Assembly: GCF_023218175.1 (NCBI RefSeq)
Contig: NZ_JALPTH010000002.1
Span: 310,001-374,000 of the forward strand
Source: Streptomyces lichenis
Lineage (GTDB): Bacteria; Actinomycetota; Actinomycetes; Streptomycetales; Streptomycetaceae
DNA length: 64,000 bases
Direction: 5' to 3'
Positions 8,019-16,121 of the stretch are shown one piece after another (positions within the stretch are counted from its first letter, which is position 1; each line of letters opens with the position of its first letter). The position numbers and the translations under genes are program-made. The notes under the pieces were generated by a model. It searched no databases, was not told the DNA's origin, and was given only the letters and a program-made list of their open reading frames with translations.

Positions 8019-10502
8019 TTGAATCACCCACTCAGCCCGAACAGCTATCAAAGTGGCCACTCTGAGCAAGAGGGGCGCGTATATCAACTCGGTTCGGGAC
8101 TACAGCTAAACGCCGAAACGATTTCTCTTTCGGATATCGGAAAGGATTCAAGGTTCTCGATCCGAACTCCCTTCACGACGGTTCGAATAGGATCGACCGA
8201 TGCTTATGAGATGGGAGTGCACCGGGCCGAAAGTCGGCATGATGGACTTCTTCCCGAATACGTGCAGAGAACCGTAGACGCTCAACTGCGTCGACGTATA
8301 TCTCAGGCACGGGAAGATGGCGGATTCGTGCTACTTGTTGGCGACTCCACTGCGGGTAAAACGCGTGCAGCATTCGAAGCCCTGCTTGCCTTTAGTCCCG
8401 AGGCAAATATTTGGGCGCCGATCGATGGGCGTGACCTTGTCTCCCATATGCAAGATATAGTCGAATCGGGCAGTAGCTGTTTTCTATGGCTTGATGACCT
8501 TGAGCGCTACATCGGGCCGGACGGCTTGACTCCTGCCACGGCAGGCCTATTGAAAAATTTCCGCGTACCAGTCATCGCAACAATGCGTGCCGAGCAATAT
8601 CGACGTCTCTCTCCGGTAGGCAGGCGGGTCGGAGAGGACAGTCACGAGCACGGTCACTATGCGCTGGGGTCAAGGCTATTGCAGCAGCTCGATCCTATTT
8701 TCTTGCCAAGAATTTGGGACGCAAATGAATTAGAACGCGCGCGGCGTGCTGGAGACAGCCGCGTATCAGGTGCAGCGAATCACGCCGAAATCTTCGGTAT
8801 CGCCGAGTACCTGGCCGCCGGCCCTCGCCTTTACGAGGAGTGGTCATTGGCTTGGACAGCAGAAGGAAATCCTCGTGGAGCCGCCATAGTAGCGGCGGCA
8901 GTGGATTGCGCTCGCGCGGGCCTCGCCAATGACATCCCGTTGACGCTTCTGGTCGACCTCCACCACGCCTATCTCGCTAAACAAGGCGGAGACCTACTCC
9001 GGCCCGAACCTCTAGACACGGCACTGGAGTGGGCCACGACCCGACACTACGGAATTACCAGCCTTTTGCTACCGATACGGGCTGGCTTCATGTACAGGGT
9101 ATTTGATTACCTGCCGGATGCCATGGCGCGCAGGGGATTGGCGCCTAAAATTCCCGCTGAGACTTGGGAGGCGGTTCTCCAGTACGCGATACCGGAGGGC
9201 CTCTCCTTTCATGTAGGAATGGCTGCGATCCAGCATCGCGAATGGCCTGTAGCCGAGAAGGCCTGGGAGGGTGCCCTAGAGGCGAATCCGATCCCGGCCC
9301 GGGTTAATTTGGGGCGCGTCTATGTGCGAACAGATAGGCGCGAGCTAGCCAAGAACGTTTGGCGAGAAGCGTCTGATCTTGGCAGTCTCGACGCCGCCAT
9401 TTACTTGGGTGGGCTTCACGAGAAGGACGGAAATATTTCACAAGCTATCGCCCTATATTTGCGTGGTGCAGAAAAGGGCGATGATCACTCGATTCAACAT
9501 CTTGCCTACGCGACGCCGGACGACGAGGAGTCGGCTGACTGGTGGCTTAAAGTTGCAGATTCTGACGCTAGTGGCAGATCAGCGTTCAATTTGGGGCAAT
9601 GTTATGCACGCCTAGGCGACCTTACGTCCGCCAAGAGGTGGTGGAAGTCTGCTGCAGATAGGGGATACTCCCACGCCATGCACAGCTATGGGCTGCAGCT
9701 CAAGAAAGAAGGTATGGAAAAGGAAGCGCATGAATGGATCAAGAGGGGCGCCGACGAGGGATCAACGAACGCCATGGTCACCTGGGCACAGCATTTGATC
9801 GATGAGAAACGGAGAGACGAAGGATCGGCGCTACTGCATAAGGCAGTAGAACTAGGGGGAGCGTCCGGACTGGGCGTTCTCGGGTACATGCACTTGCAGG
9901 ATGGCGAGCTGGCCCAAGCAAAGCAATTCTGGCAGAGAGGGATGAAGGCTGGCGATTCGATCAGTGCGTTCAACCTAGGAATGACCTTGGATAATGAAGG
10001 TGATTTGGTTGGCGCAGAGGAAGCATATAGGGCTGCAGACTGCAGCAAGAACCCATCGGCGGCTCTGCACCTTTCTCTATTGCTCGCCAAGCAGGGTGAT
10101 ATCGAAGAGGCGGAAATTAATCTTCGGTATGGACTCGACAGGACGGATGGGTGGGAAATTTGTAATTTTGGAATCAGCCTACTTGAGCGTGGTTACCTAG
10201 GGAGAGCCCACTACTGGCTACATGTGGCCTTTCTGCGTGGGCATACTCATGCTGCCACGGGGGCCGGATTGATTTACCTCAGGGCAGGGTTTAATTCAGA
10301 AGCTGAGAGGCTTTTGTCGATTTCCTCGCTTGCGGGTAATCTTGACGCTAAGAATATCCTTTCCACCGAGCTTGCGCGCCAAGGTCGCGGAGCGGAAGCC
10401 GCTAAGGTGCTGCGATTTTTTGGGCAAGGTGAGAAAGCTGTATCGGCCTCATCTGGTCGAAAGAAAAGACCCCAGCGACCCAAGCGGCGCAAAAAGAAGT
10501 AG
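8019..10502 (+). CDS. P-loop NTPase with C-terminal Sel1/TPR repeats
   Basis: The 827-aa protein starts at TTG 8019 with AGGAG eight bases upstream. Residues 20-29 repeat the RVYQLGSGLQ motif found in the preceding protein. A Walker A loop (GDSTAGKT, 108-115) and Walker B (FLWLDDLE, 155-162) define an NTPase domain, followed by helical lid segments to about 330. From about 390 to 800 the chain is Sel1/TPR-like, for example AAIYLGGLHEKDGNISQAIALY and repeated NLG-x-x-x-x-x-x-G-D units, and it ends in a Lys/Arg tail. This resembles STAND-type signalling NTPases, with repeats sensing a ligand, but no separate effector domain is visible. A TTA codon at 8730-8732 makes it bldA-dependent. Low GC indicates transfer. 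Confidence 0.82.
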   Translation: MNHPLSPNSYQSGHSEQEGRVYQLGSGLQLNAETISLSDIGKDSRFSIRTPFTTVRIGSTDAYEMGVHRAESRHDGLLPEYVQRTVDAQLRRRISQAREDGGFVLLVGDSTAGKTRAAFEALLAFSPEANIWAPIDGRDLVSHMQDIVESGSSCFLWLDDLERYIGPDGLTPATAGLLKNFRVPVIATMRAEQYRRLSPVGRRVGEDSHEHGHYALGSRLLQQLDPIFLPRIWDANELERARRAGDSRVSGAANHAEIFGIAEYLAAGPRLYEEWSLAWTAEGNPRGAAIVAAAVDCARAGLANDIPLTLLVDLHHAYLAKQGGDLLRPEPLDTALEWATTRHYGITSLLLPIRAGFMYRVFDYLPDAMARRGLAPKIPAETWEAVLQYAIPEGLSFHVGMAAIQHREWPVAEKAWEGALEANPIPARVNLGRVYVRTDRRELAKNVWREASDLGSLDAAIYLGGLHEKDGNISQAIALYLRGAEKGDDHSIQHLAYATPDDEESADWWLKVADSDASGRSAFNLGQCYARLGDLTSAKRWWKSAADRGYSHAMHSYGLQLKKEGMEKEAHEWIKRGADEGSTNAMVTWAQHLIDEKRRDEGSALLHKAVELGGASGLGVLGYMHLQDGELAQAKQFWQRGMKAGDSISAFNLGMTLDNEGDLVGAEEAYRAADCSKNPSAALHLSLLLAKQGDIEEAEINLRYGLDRTDGWEICNFGISLLERGYLGRAHYWLHVAFLRGHTHAATGAGLIYLRAGFNSEAERLLSISSLAGNLDAKNILSTELARQGRGAEAAKVLRFFGQGEKAVSASSGRKKRPQRPKRRKKK

Positions 10503-10541
10503 TTCGGCTTCGCTATATCCATAGTTATGATACGGAAACTT

Positions 10542-10580
10542 AGATGGGCGCGGCCTCAATGTGAGGTCGCGCCCATCTTT
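10542..10580. terminator. Bidirectional hairpin after the NTPase/TPR gene
   Basis: Seventeen-bp arms (10542-10558 and 10562-10578, one G-U pair) with a 3-nt loop are followed by TT. The hairpin sits between the convergent NTPase gene and the broken regulator. Confidence 0.88.
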
Positions 10581-10592
10581 GCGTTGACCTGG

Positions 10593-11840
10593 TTAGGAGG
10601 GGAGGAACCCCGGCTTCTCCCTTCCCAGGTCTTGTAGGTGGTTCAGGTAGCCCTGCGCCGTGGGCTCGGTGCTGTAGCGCTGCCGCATGACGGCCGCGAG
10701 TTCCCGACTGGTCATAACAAGCGAGGGGACTGACTGACGGTCACCCTGAAGTGCCCGCTCGCCATAAATGAGAGCCTGTTCGAGGTCGCCTTCGCGCGCG
10801 GCGGTAACTCCCAGAGTCACTCGTGCTTCGGCGTTCCGCATGGGGGAGCGCTCCGTGCCGTCGAAGTCAGTACCAGCCCTCAGGACCTCTTCCGCGAGCG
10901 TCCGCGCAAGCCGGTCTTCCCCAACCAGCCGATAGCAGTCCATCGAGTAAAAGTCGAACTTGGCAGGGTCCACCACGAAGTGGTTGTCCAGGTTCTCCGG
11001 ATGCGGCATTCCCTCAAGCAGTCGCCGCCCCTTGTCGAGGGCTACCTCAACCTGCCGGCGATCTCCAAGGCGAGCCCAAGCCTTGGCTTCCTGGCCCGCA
11101 AGCTGCACGGCAACGCTGTGGTTCGGCGCTGTCTCTGCTCCAGCTTGCGCAGCTGAGATGACCCCGCGATAGTCACCGGTCGTTAGGGCGAACCAAGCCC
11201 GCATCTCGTGCGCCCATCCTGCTACCTCTGAGTGGTCGACCTCGGCGGCGAGCGAGAGGGCGGCGCGACGGGTCGACTCTGCGGCGTGCCGGTCCCCCAT
11301 GTCCTACTCGACACAGCCGACCAGAAGCGCTAGCCAACCGGACAGCGCTAGCACCTCTCGATGTTGGGCAAGCGTGAGACTTTTCGTGTGGAGTTCGACG
11401 ACCCGGCGCAGCCACTGCCGTCCCTCGATGATGAGCTGCCCACTCGGCATGAACGGGTACTCCGAGCACAGTCGGTCGGTTGTGATCCGCAGAGCGTCGA
11501 GAGTGGCACCGTCGACGTCAGACCGGTTGAGACGGCTCACGATCTCCAGAGTCTCCATGCCGCTCGCGGCCAGGACCTCCTTCTCTCCGTCTCGGCGAGA
11601 GGGCGCGGGGAAGAGTGCGTGAGTCACCGTGCCGAATAGAGCCGCGATGATCGGTTGGTAGAAGTCGTTCGGCGCCTGGCCTGACTCCCAGCGCTTCCAC
11701 TGGCGAATCATGCTCTCCTCTGAGGGCAGCTCCGTGGGGGCATGCGCCCGGAGGGCCCTGACCGCGTCGCGCTGTGACCAGTCGCGAGCCTGTCGTTCGG
11801 CAGCGATACGCCGCGCCCATGCGGGCCTGTCGTCAGTCAT
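10593..11840 (-). pseudogene. XRE-type HTH/TPR regulator split by an in-frame amber codon
   Basis: The first part, from 11840, encodes an N-terminal HTH (RDWSQRDAVRALRAHAPTELP and the conserved IRQWKRWESG) followed by helical repeats. At 11306-11304 a TAG interrupts the frame (LLVGCVE-stop-DMGDRHAAES) and the same frame continues without shift to 10593. The downstream part carries TPR-like repeats (SEVAGWAHEMRAWFALTTGD, GDLEQALIYGERAL). Intact homologues, as I recall them, have Tyr here, so a TAC/TAT to TAG change explains the break. An ATG four bases past the stop could allow reinitiation of the TPR half, but the HTH and sensor would be separate. It is probably non-functional. Confidence 0.8.
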
Positions 11841-11887
11841 GCGCCCTCCTCCGAGTGCCTATACCCCGAGTCTCGCGCGCGAGGCGG

Positions 11888-11951
11888 GGGGACAGGGAAG
11901 GGGACAGGAGGGTGTCACCGGACATGTCCCCTAGCCCGCTCTGCCGTCCCC
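11888..11951. promoter_or_regulatory. GGGGACA / TGTCCCC repeat cluster upstream of the broken regulator
   Basis: GGGGACAG occurs at 11888 and 11900, TGTCCCC at 11925 within the palindrome GGACATGTCC (11920-11929), and GTCCCC at 11946. It is a plausible former operator of the HTH regulator, which starts 48 bp away. Confidence 0.4.
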
Positions 11952-12074
11952 TGGCTGTCACTTACCTCACACCCTCCGTTACTCCCATGCTGGTTCCAGA
12001 TCGAGCGCCACCCAGTTCGCAGCGATTTTCAAGCGCTTCGAGCCGTTCACTCAACGCCTGAAGCTGGGAGTGGA

Positions 12075-12287
12075 ACCGTCCTGCTGATCCTCGGTGTCTC
12101 CGAGCGCGCTGTCATGGGGCTTATGGGGTGGTCCACCACCGCTATGGCGGCGCGGTATCAGCACATGGTCGACACCGTGCGGACGGACGTGGCGCGGCAG
12201 GTCGACGGGCTCATCTGGAAACCGGCGGGAGAGCGGCCGGACGACGATGACGATGGGGCCGCCGGGGTGCTCGTACCGGCCAACTGA
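12075..12287 (+). pseudogene. Tyrosine integrase, C-terminal remnant
   Basis: The last 70 codons of a phage/AICE-type integrase remain. TVLLILGVSERAVMGLMGWS is followed by TTAMAARYQHM, which contains the catalytic region with H/W and Y (the A-A-R-Y-Q-H block), and a typical WKP-then-acidic tail ends at TGA 12287. Upstream of 12075 the frame no longer resembles an integrase and no start is present, so the R-H-x-x-R core is gone. The position beside tRNA-Ser(CGA) identifies it as the integrase of this element. Confidence 0.85.
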
Positions 12288-12304
12288 GACGGAAACTGAG
12301 ACGG
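12285..12304 (+). repeat. 20-bp subterminal direct repeat, right copy
   Basis: Identical to 6384-6403. It begins at the TGA of the integrase remnant. Confidence 0.8.
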
Positions 12305-12313
12305 AGGACAAAG

Positions 12314-12346
12314 CGAAGGGTCCGGCTCGGTGAGCCGGACCCTTCG
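12314..12346 (-). terminator. tRNA-Ser(CGA) terminator
   Basis: Perfect 15-bp arms (CGAAGGGTCCGGCTC and its complement) with a GGT loop lie 8 bases past the tRNA 3' end; this copy is probably element-derived. Confidence 0.85.
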
Positions 12347-12354
12347 TCCACCTG

Positions 12355-12442
12355 CGGTAGCGGTGGGATTTGAACCCACGGTGACGGGTTACGCCACACT
12401 CGCTTTCGAGGCGAGCTCCTTCGGCCGCTCGGACACGCTACC
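12355..12442 (-). tRNA. tRNA-Ser (anticodon CGA)
   Basis: Acceptor GGTAGCG pairs with CGCTACC. The anticodon loop is CTCGAAA within the stem CTCGC/GCGAG, and the long class II variable arm and TTCAAAT T-loop are present. CCA is not encoded. The right att core 12392-12411 covers its anticodon arm, so the 3' part of this working copy was supplied by the integrated element. Confidence 0.95.
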
Positions 12443-12595
12443 GAGAGAGAGCTTAGCCCAAAGGTGCCTGATCGAAGAAATCGGTTCTCCGGCGCCGGTC
12501 GGCGCTGGTCAGCGGGTGTGCACGGGTCCGTCACAGGCCGGTTCGCGGACACTCGGCGGGCATCGCGCGGGCGTCCCGGGCGGCCCCGGGCGGCG

Positions 12596-13105
12596 TCAGC
12601 GGTCGCGGAAGAAGCGGGTGAGCAGAGCGGAGCACTCCTCGGCGAGCACCCCGTGGATCACCTCCGGACGGTGGTTGAGCCGCCGGTCGCGCACCAGGTC
12701 CCAGAGCGACCCGACCGCGCCCGCCTTCTCGTCCAGCGCGCCGAACACCAGCCGGCCGACCCGGGACTGCACCAGGGCGCCCGCGCACATCACACAGGGC
12801 TCCAGGGTGACGACCAGGGTGCAGCCGGGCAGCCGCCACTCGCCGAGGGCCCGCGCCGCCCGGCGCAGCGCCACCACCTCGGCGTGCGCCGTGGGGTCCC
12901 CGGTGGCCTCGCGCTCGTTGTGTCCGGTCGCGAGGAGGGAGCCGTCCGGGCCCAGCACGACCGCGCCGACCGGCACATCGCCGGCCCGCGCGGCCCGCTC
13001 CGCCTCCGCCAGCGCGTCGCGCATGGCCGCCCGCCAGGGGTCCCGGACGGGATCGACGGCGTACGGCGCGGGCGGGTCGTGCGGTCGGTGCGGGGGGTGG
13101 GGCAC
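12596..13105 (-). CDS. tadA: tRNA adenosine(34) deaminase
   Basis: The enzyme deaminates A34 to inosine in tRNA-Arg(ACG), a cytoplasmic and usually essential activity. The 169-aa protein has the zinc cytidine-deaminase fold: H74-A-E76 supplies the first ligand and proton shuttle, and P103-C104-x-x-C107 the other two ligands. The GTG start at 13105 overlaps the last base of the TAG of the upstream gene, indicating translational coupling. The first about 25 residues are Pro/His-rich and less conserved, so an internal ATG (28th codon) cannot be excluded. Confidence 0.93.
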   Translation of the reverse strand: MPHPPHRPHDPPAPYAVDPVRDPWRAAMRDALAEAERAARAGDVPVGAVVLGPDGSLLATGHNEREATGDPTAHAEVVALRRAARALGEWRLPGCTLVVTLEPCVMCAGALVQSRVGRLVFGALDEKAGAVGSLWDLVRDRRLNHRPEVIHGVLAEECSALLTRFFRDR

Positions 13106-13632
13106 TAGCGGACGGCCTCCAGGACCTCCGCGGCGCCCAGGGCGTCCGCGATGGTGCCGAGCGCGTCGGTGTCGAGTACCAGCAGCTCCTTCTCCGTCAG
13201 GCCGAGGTCGTCCAGGACCTCCCGGTCGCCGACCGGTGCCGAGGGCACCGACTCGGCCGCGGTGTCGGCGTCCTGGTCGTCCGCCGCCTCCGGCTCTCCG
13301 TCCTCGGTGCCGTCGAGGTCGAGGGCGTCCAGGTCGGTGCCGTCGTCCGACTGGTCGTCGCCCAGCAGTTCCCTGGTGAGGATCTCCCCGTACGAGGAGC
13401 GGGCGGCGGCCGCTCCGTCGGACACGTAGATCCGGGGGTCGTCCTCACCCTCCACCCGGACGATGCCGAACCATGCGTCCTCCTGCTCGATGAAGACGAT
13501 CACCGTGTCGTCGTCCACCGAGGCATCCCGGGCAAGCTCGATCAGATCCGACAAGGTCTCTACATCGTCGAGCTCTGTGTCGCTCGCTTCCCACCCGTCT
13601 TCGGTGCGCGCGAGCAGTGCGGCGAAGTACAC
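13105..13632 (-). CDS. tRNA adenosine deaminase-associated protein
   Basis: This conserved actinobacterial partner is found beside tadA. The N-terminal domain (VYFAALLARTEDGWEASDTE, then VIVFIEQEDAWFGIVRVEG) is a compact alpha/beta unit. A long Asp/Glu-rich linker (residues about 95-145) joins it to the C-terminal helical piece LDDLGLTEKELLVLDTDALG. The GTG at 13632 with GGGAGA upstream gives the family's usual start; the open frame upstream reads as non-coding. Its biochemical role is not known, but the 1-base overlap with tadA implies joint expression. Confidence 0.88.
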   Translation of the reverse strand: MYFAALLARTEDGWEASDTELDDVETLSDLIELARDASVDDDTVIVFIEQEDAWFGIVRVEGEDDPRIYVSDGAAAARSSYGEILTRELLGDDQSDDGTDLDALDLDGTEDGEPEAADDQDADTAAESVPSAPVGDREVLDDLGLTEKELLVLDTDALGTIADALGAAEVLEAVR

Positions 13633-13968
13633 CGTGACTCTCCCACTGATCAGAGGTGTGACGATCGGGCGGCCCTCCTGAATGCCCCGCCCACTCGGCA
13701 TCGTGGCAGATACCGGGCCCGGAGGAGAGGTGTTCCGCTCTTGCGTCGTGCACCAGTCTGGTCCGGCGGCCGTTCGATGTCACCAGCGGACCCCGTCCGC
13801 GCGGGCCCGGCGAGCGGTCCTCGGACGGGCGGTCGGCCCCGGAGGACATACCGAGGGCAGCCGATCACAGCAGGTCGAAGCCGGTCGAAGTCAGCCGGAC
13901 TCGGTCGAAGTCGGAAGGAAGTGATCTCGGGCGGCCAAGGGGCGTACGGGAGGGGCGGGCGGGGATGT
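13633..13968. other. Upstream region of the tadA pair, with GGTCGAAG repeats
   Basis: The 336-base gap separates two leftward genes and must hold the promoter of the tadA operon. GGTCGAAG occurs three times (13873, 13883, 13903). I recognise no RNA gene or terminator with confidence. Confidence 0.45.
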
Positions 13969-14508
13969 TCACCAACGGAAGGTGCGCATCCGCATGGCCT
14001 GGCGCATCCGGGCCGCCCGGGCGCGGCGCGGCTGCACCCGGTCGCGCAGCGCCTTGGCCTCGTAGAGCTCGCGCAGGAACTGCGCCCGGCGGCGCCGGCG
14101 CTCGGCGTCCGTCTCAGGCCCGTCCGGCCGCGGCCCGCCGACCACGGGCGGGTCGTCGATCAGCCGCTGCTCGGGCGCGGACCTCGACCCGGAGGCAGAC
14201 CCGGACCTCGGCCTCGGCCCGGCCCCGGAAGCGGACCCGGGCCCGGATCGGGAGGCAGACCCCGAGCGGGAAGCGGACCCCGACCGGGAGGCGGACCCAG
14301 ACCGGGAGCCAGACCCGGACCGGGATCGGGGAGCGGACCCGGGCGCGGACCTGGACGTCCGATCGCCGTCGCCGTCGCCTTCGCGACCTCGGTCCCGGCT
14401 CCGGCCGCGGTTCCGGCTCCGACCCCGCTCCTCACCCGGCCGATCCGAGTGGACGGACGACGGATCGCGGCGCTCACGCCGCCGTTCCGGTTCTCGGCGT
14501 TCCGGCAT
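13969..14508 (-). CDS. Arg/Ser-repeat low-complexity protein
   Basis: This 179-aa basic protein has two parts. The N-terminal 110 residues are almost only Arg, Ser, Gly, Ala and Glu, with RSGSAS repeated in tandem (DNA about 14190-14345), and are probably disordered. The C-terminal part ([20 protein letters not shown], then a run of Arg/Met) is helical and looks like the conserved core. The ATG at 14508 follows GGGGGTGG by five bases; a GTG at 14538 would add ten residues. It is divergent from upp. Nucleic-acid binding is a guess from charge alone. Confidence 0.65.
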   Translation of the reverse strand: MPERREPERRRERRDPSSVHSDRPGEERGRSRNRGRSRDRGREGDGDGDRTSRSAPGSAPRSRSGSGSRSGSASRSGSASRSGSASRSGPGSASGAGPRPRSGSASGSRSAPEQRLIDDPPVVGGPRPDGPETDAERRRRRAQFLRELYEAKALRDRVQPRRARAARMRQAMRMRTFRW

Positions 14509-14624
14509 CTCGACCACCCCCAGGCTGGGTCCGTCCACCCCACTTTCCCCCTGTGGCGTGGGTTGATGCCAGCGTGTGCCCTCCCGGGCATGGGCCGATG
14601 CCGCTGCGGGCTAGGGTTGAGGGC

Positions 14625-15260
14625 ATGCGGATTCACGTCGTCGACCACCCGCTGGTGGCGCACAAACTCACCACGCTGCGCGACCGGCGCACCGACTCCC
14701 CGACCTTCCGGCGCCTCGCCGACGAGCTGGTCACCCTGCTCGCCTACGAGGCCACCCGGGACGTGCGCACGGAGCAGGTCGACATCGAGACCCCGGTGAC
14801 CGGGACGACCGGTGTGAAGCTCTCCAGCCCCAAGCCGCTGGTGGTGCCGATCCTGCGCGCCGGCCTGGGCATGCTGGACGGCATGGTGCGGCTGCTGCCG
14901 ACCGCCGAGGTGGGCTTCCTCGGGATGATCCGCAACGAGGAGACGCTGGAGGCGTCGACGTACGCGACCCGGATGCCGGAGGACCTCTCCGGGCGCCAGG
15001 TCTACGTCCTCGACCCCATGCTGGCCACCGGCGGAACGCTGGTCGCCGCCATCCGGGAGCTGATCGAGCGCGGCGCGGACGATGTCACCGCGGTCGTGCT
15101 GCTGGCCGCGCCGGAGGGCGTCGAGGTGATGGAGCGCGAGCTCGCGGGCACCCCGGTCACGGTCGTCACCGCCTCGGTCGACGAGCGGCTGAACGAGCAC
15201 GGGTACATCGTCCCGGGCCTCGGCGACGCGGGTGACCGCATGTACGGGACCGCGGACTGA
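14625..15260 (+). CDS. upp: Uracil phosphoribosyltransferase
   Basis: Salvages uracil with PRPP to UMP in the cytosol. The 211-aa length is standard. [32 protein letters not shown], the PRPP loop [18 protein letters not shown] and the C-terminal uracil-binding [16 protein letters not shown] are all present. The ATG at 14625 is preceded by TTGAGGG. An 18-bp tandem duplication covers the stop codon. Confidence 0.97.
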   Translation: MRIHVVDHPLVAHKLTTLRDRRTDSPTFRRLADELVTLLAYEATRDVRTEQVDIETPVTGTTGVKLSSPKPLVVPILRAGLGMLDGMVRLLPTAEVGFLGMIRNEETLEASTYATRMPEDLSGRQVYVLDPMLATGGTLVAAIRELIERGADDVTAVVLLAAPEGVEVMERELAGTPVTVVTASVDERLNEHGYIVPGLGDAGDRMYGTAD

Positions 15261-15286
15261 CCGAGGGGCGCGGACTGACCGAGGGG
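15251..15286 (+). repeat. Perfect 18-bp tandem duplication over the upp stop codon
   Basis: CGCGGACTGACCGAGGGG is present twice head to tail (15251-15268, 15269-15286). The first copy contains the upp TGA (15258-15260). Confidence 0.9.
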
Positions 15287-15375
15287 CCGTGGACCGCGGG
15301 CCGAGCCTTCCGTCTCAGGACCGCTCGGCCTGCTCTGCCTCCGCCGGCGCGCCGTGCATGGCCGCCGCCAGGGGC

Positions 15376-16008
15376 CTAGCACTTCTCCGGCGCGGGCTTC
15401 TTCGGCTGGGAGAGGGCCGTCAGCGCGGCGGTGGCGTCCCGGGGAGGCGCGAGCGTCTTGAAGGCGGTGCCGATGATCAGGTCCACATCGGCCGTCTGGC
15501 GGGTGTCCGTCTTCCGCGCGGCGCCCTTGAGCTGGGTCGCGAGCACCGGGAACGCCGCCTTGTCGGAGTTGGCGGCGCCGAGCAGCACCCCCGGCCCGGG
15601 CACCTTCTTGTCGTAGGCCGCCGGGGCGTTGCCGACCTTGCCGATGGCGAAGCCGCGCTTCTTCAGCTCGTCGGCGGTCGCCTTGGCGAGGCCGGCCCGG
15701 GGGGTCGCGTTGTAGACGTTCACCGTGATCTGCGCCGGCTTGAGCGGGGCGTACACGGTGGTGGCGGTGGTCGCCTTGCGGGGTTCGCAGCGGTCGGCGG
15801 CCGCGGTGCTCGCGCCGCCGGTCTCCCCGTCACCGCCGAAGACGTCCACGAGCTGAAGCGTTCCCCAGCCGGCCAGGCCCAGGGCGACCACCGCGGAGAG
15901 GCCCGCGACCACGATCCGGCGGCGTCGCCGGGGGCGCCGCATCCGCGGGTAGGTGTTACCCGTGATGCGGTACTTTCCGCCCATACCGGGGGGAGTGAGC
16001 ATGCTCAT
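15376..16008 (-). CDS. LytR C-terminal-domain membrane protein
   Basis: The 210-aa protein has a basic cytoplasmic head (YPRMRRPRRRRR), one transmembrane helix (IVVAGLSAVVALGLAGWGTL) and an extracytoplasmic LytR_C domain. ITVNVYNATPRAGLAKATAD and ELKKRGFAIGKVGNAP are the diagnostic segments. The last residues are PAPEKC. Lone LytR_C proteins are common in actinobacteria and may assist cell-wall polymer ligases; this one lacks the LCP catalytic domain. The start at 16008 is one of three near ATGs (16008, 16002, 15987) with no strong ribosome site to decide. Confidence 0.88.
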   Translation of the reverse strand: MSMLTPPGMGGKYRITGNTYPRMRRPRRRRRIVVAGLSAVVALGLAGWGTLQLVDVFGGDGETGGASTAAADRCEPRKATTATTVYAPLKPAQITVNVYNATPRAGLAKATADELKKRGFAIGKVGNAPAAYDKKVPGPGVLLGAANSDKAAFPVLATQLKGAARKTDTRQTADVDLIIGTAFKTLAPPRDATAALTALSQPKKPAPEKC

Positions 16009-16121
16009 GGGCGCAGCGTAATGCTGGCCCCTGACTATGCCTACTAAAGGATCAGCAGATGACCGCCGGACGGGTCTGAAACGGTCCGAACGGTTGATCC
16101 AACGGGGCCCCGGCCCGGCCC

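Larger units (their letters stand above)
6258..12411. mobile_element. Degenerate integrative element in tRNA-Ser(CGA)
   Basis: About 6.15 kb lie between the 20-bp core repeats at 6258-6277 and 12392-12411. The intact tRNA is on the right and its orphan 3' part on the left. A tyrosine-integrase C-terminal remnant ends about 100 bp from the right core, the normal position for int next to att. Cargo is a Cys-poor unknown gene, a two-gene NTPase/TPR cassette that is visibly AT-richer than the flanks, and a nonsense-split XRE/TPR regulator. No replication, transfer or excision gene is recognisable, so the element is probably immobile. Confidence 0.8.

Noticed and set aside
12443..12595. Gene between tRNA-Ser and tadA
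   Set aside because: Only short arginine-rich frames on both strands; reads as spacer and 3' region of tadA.
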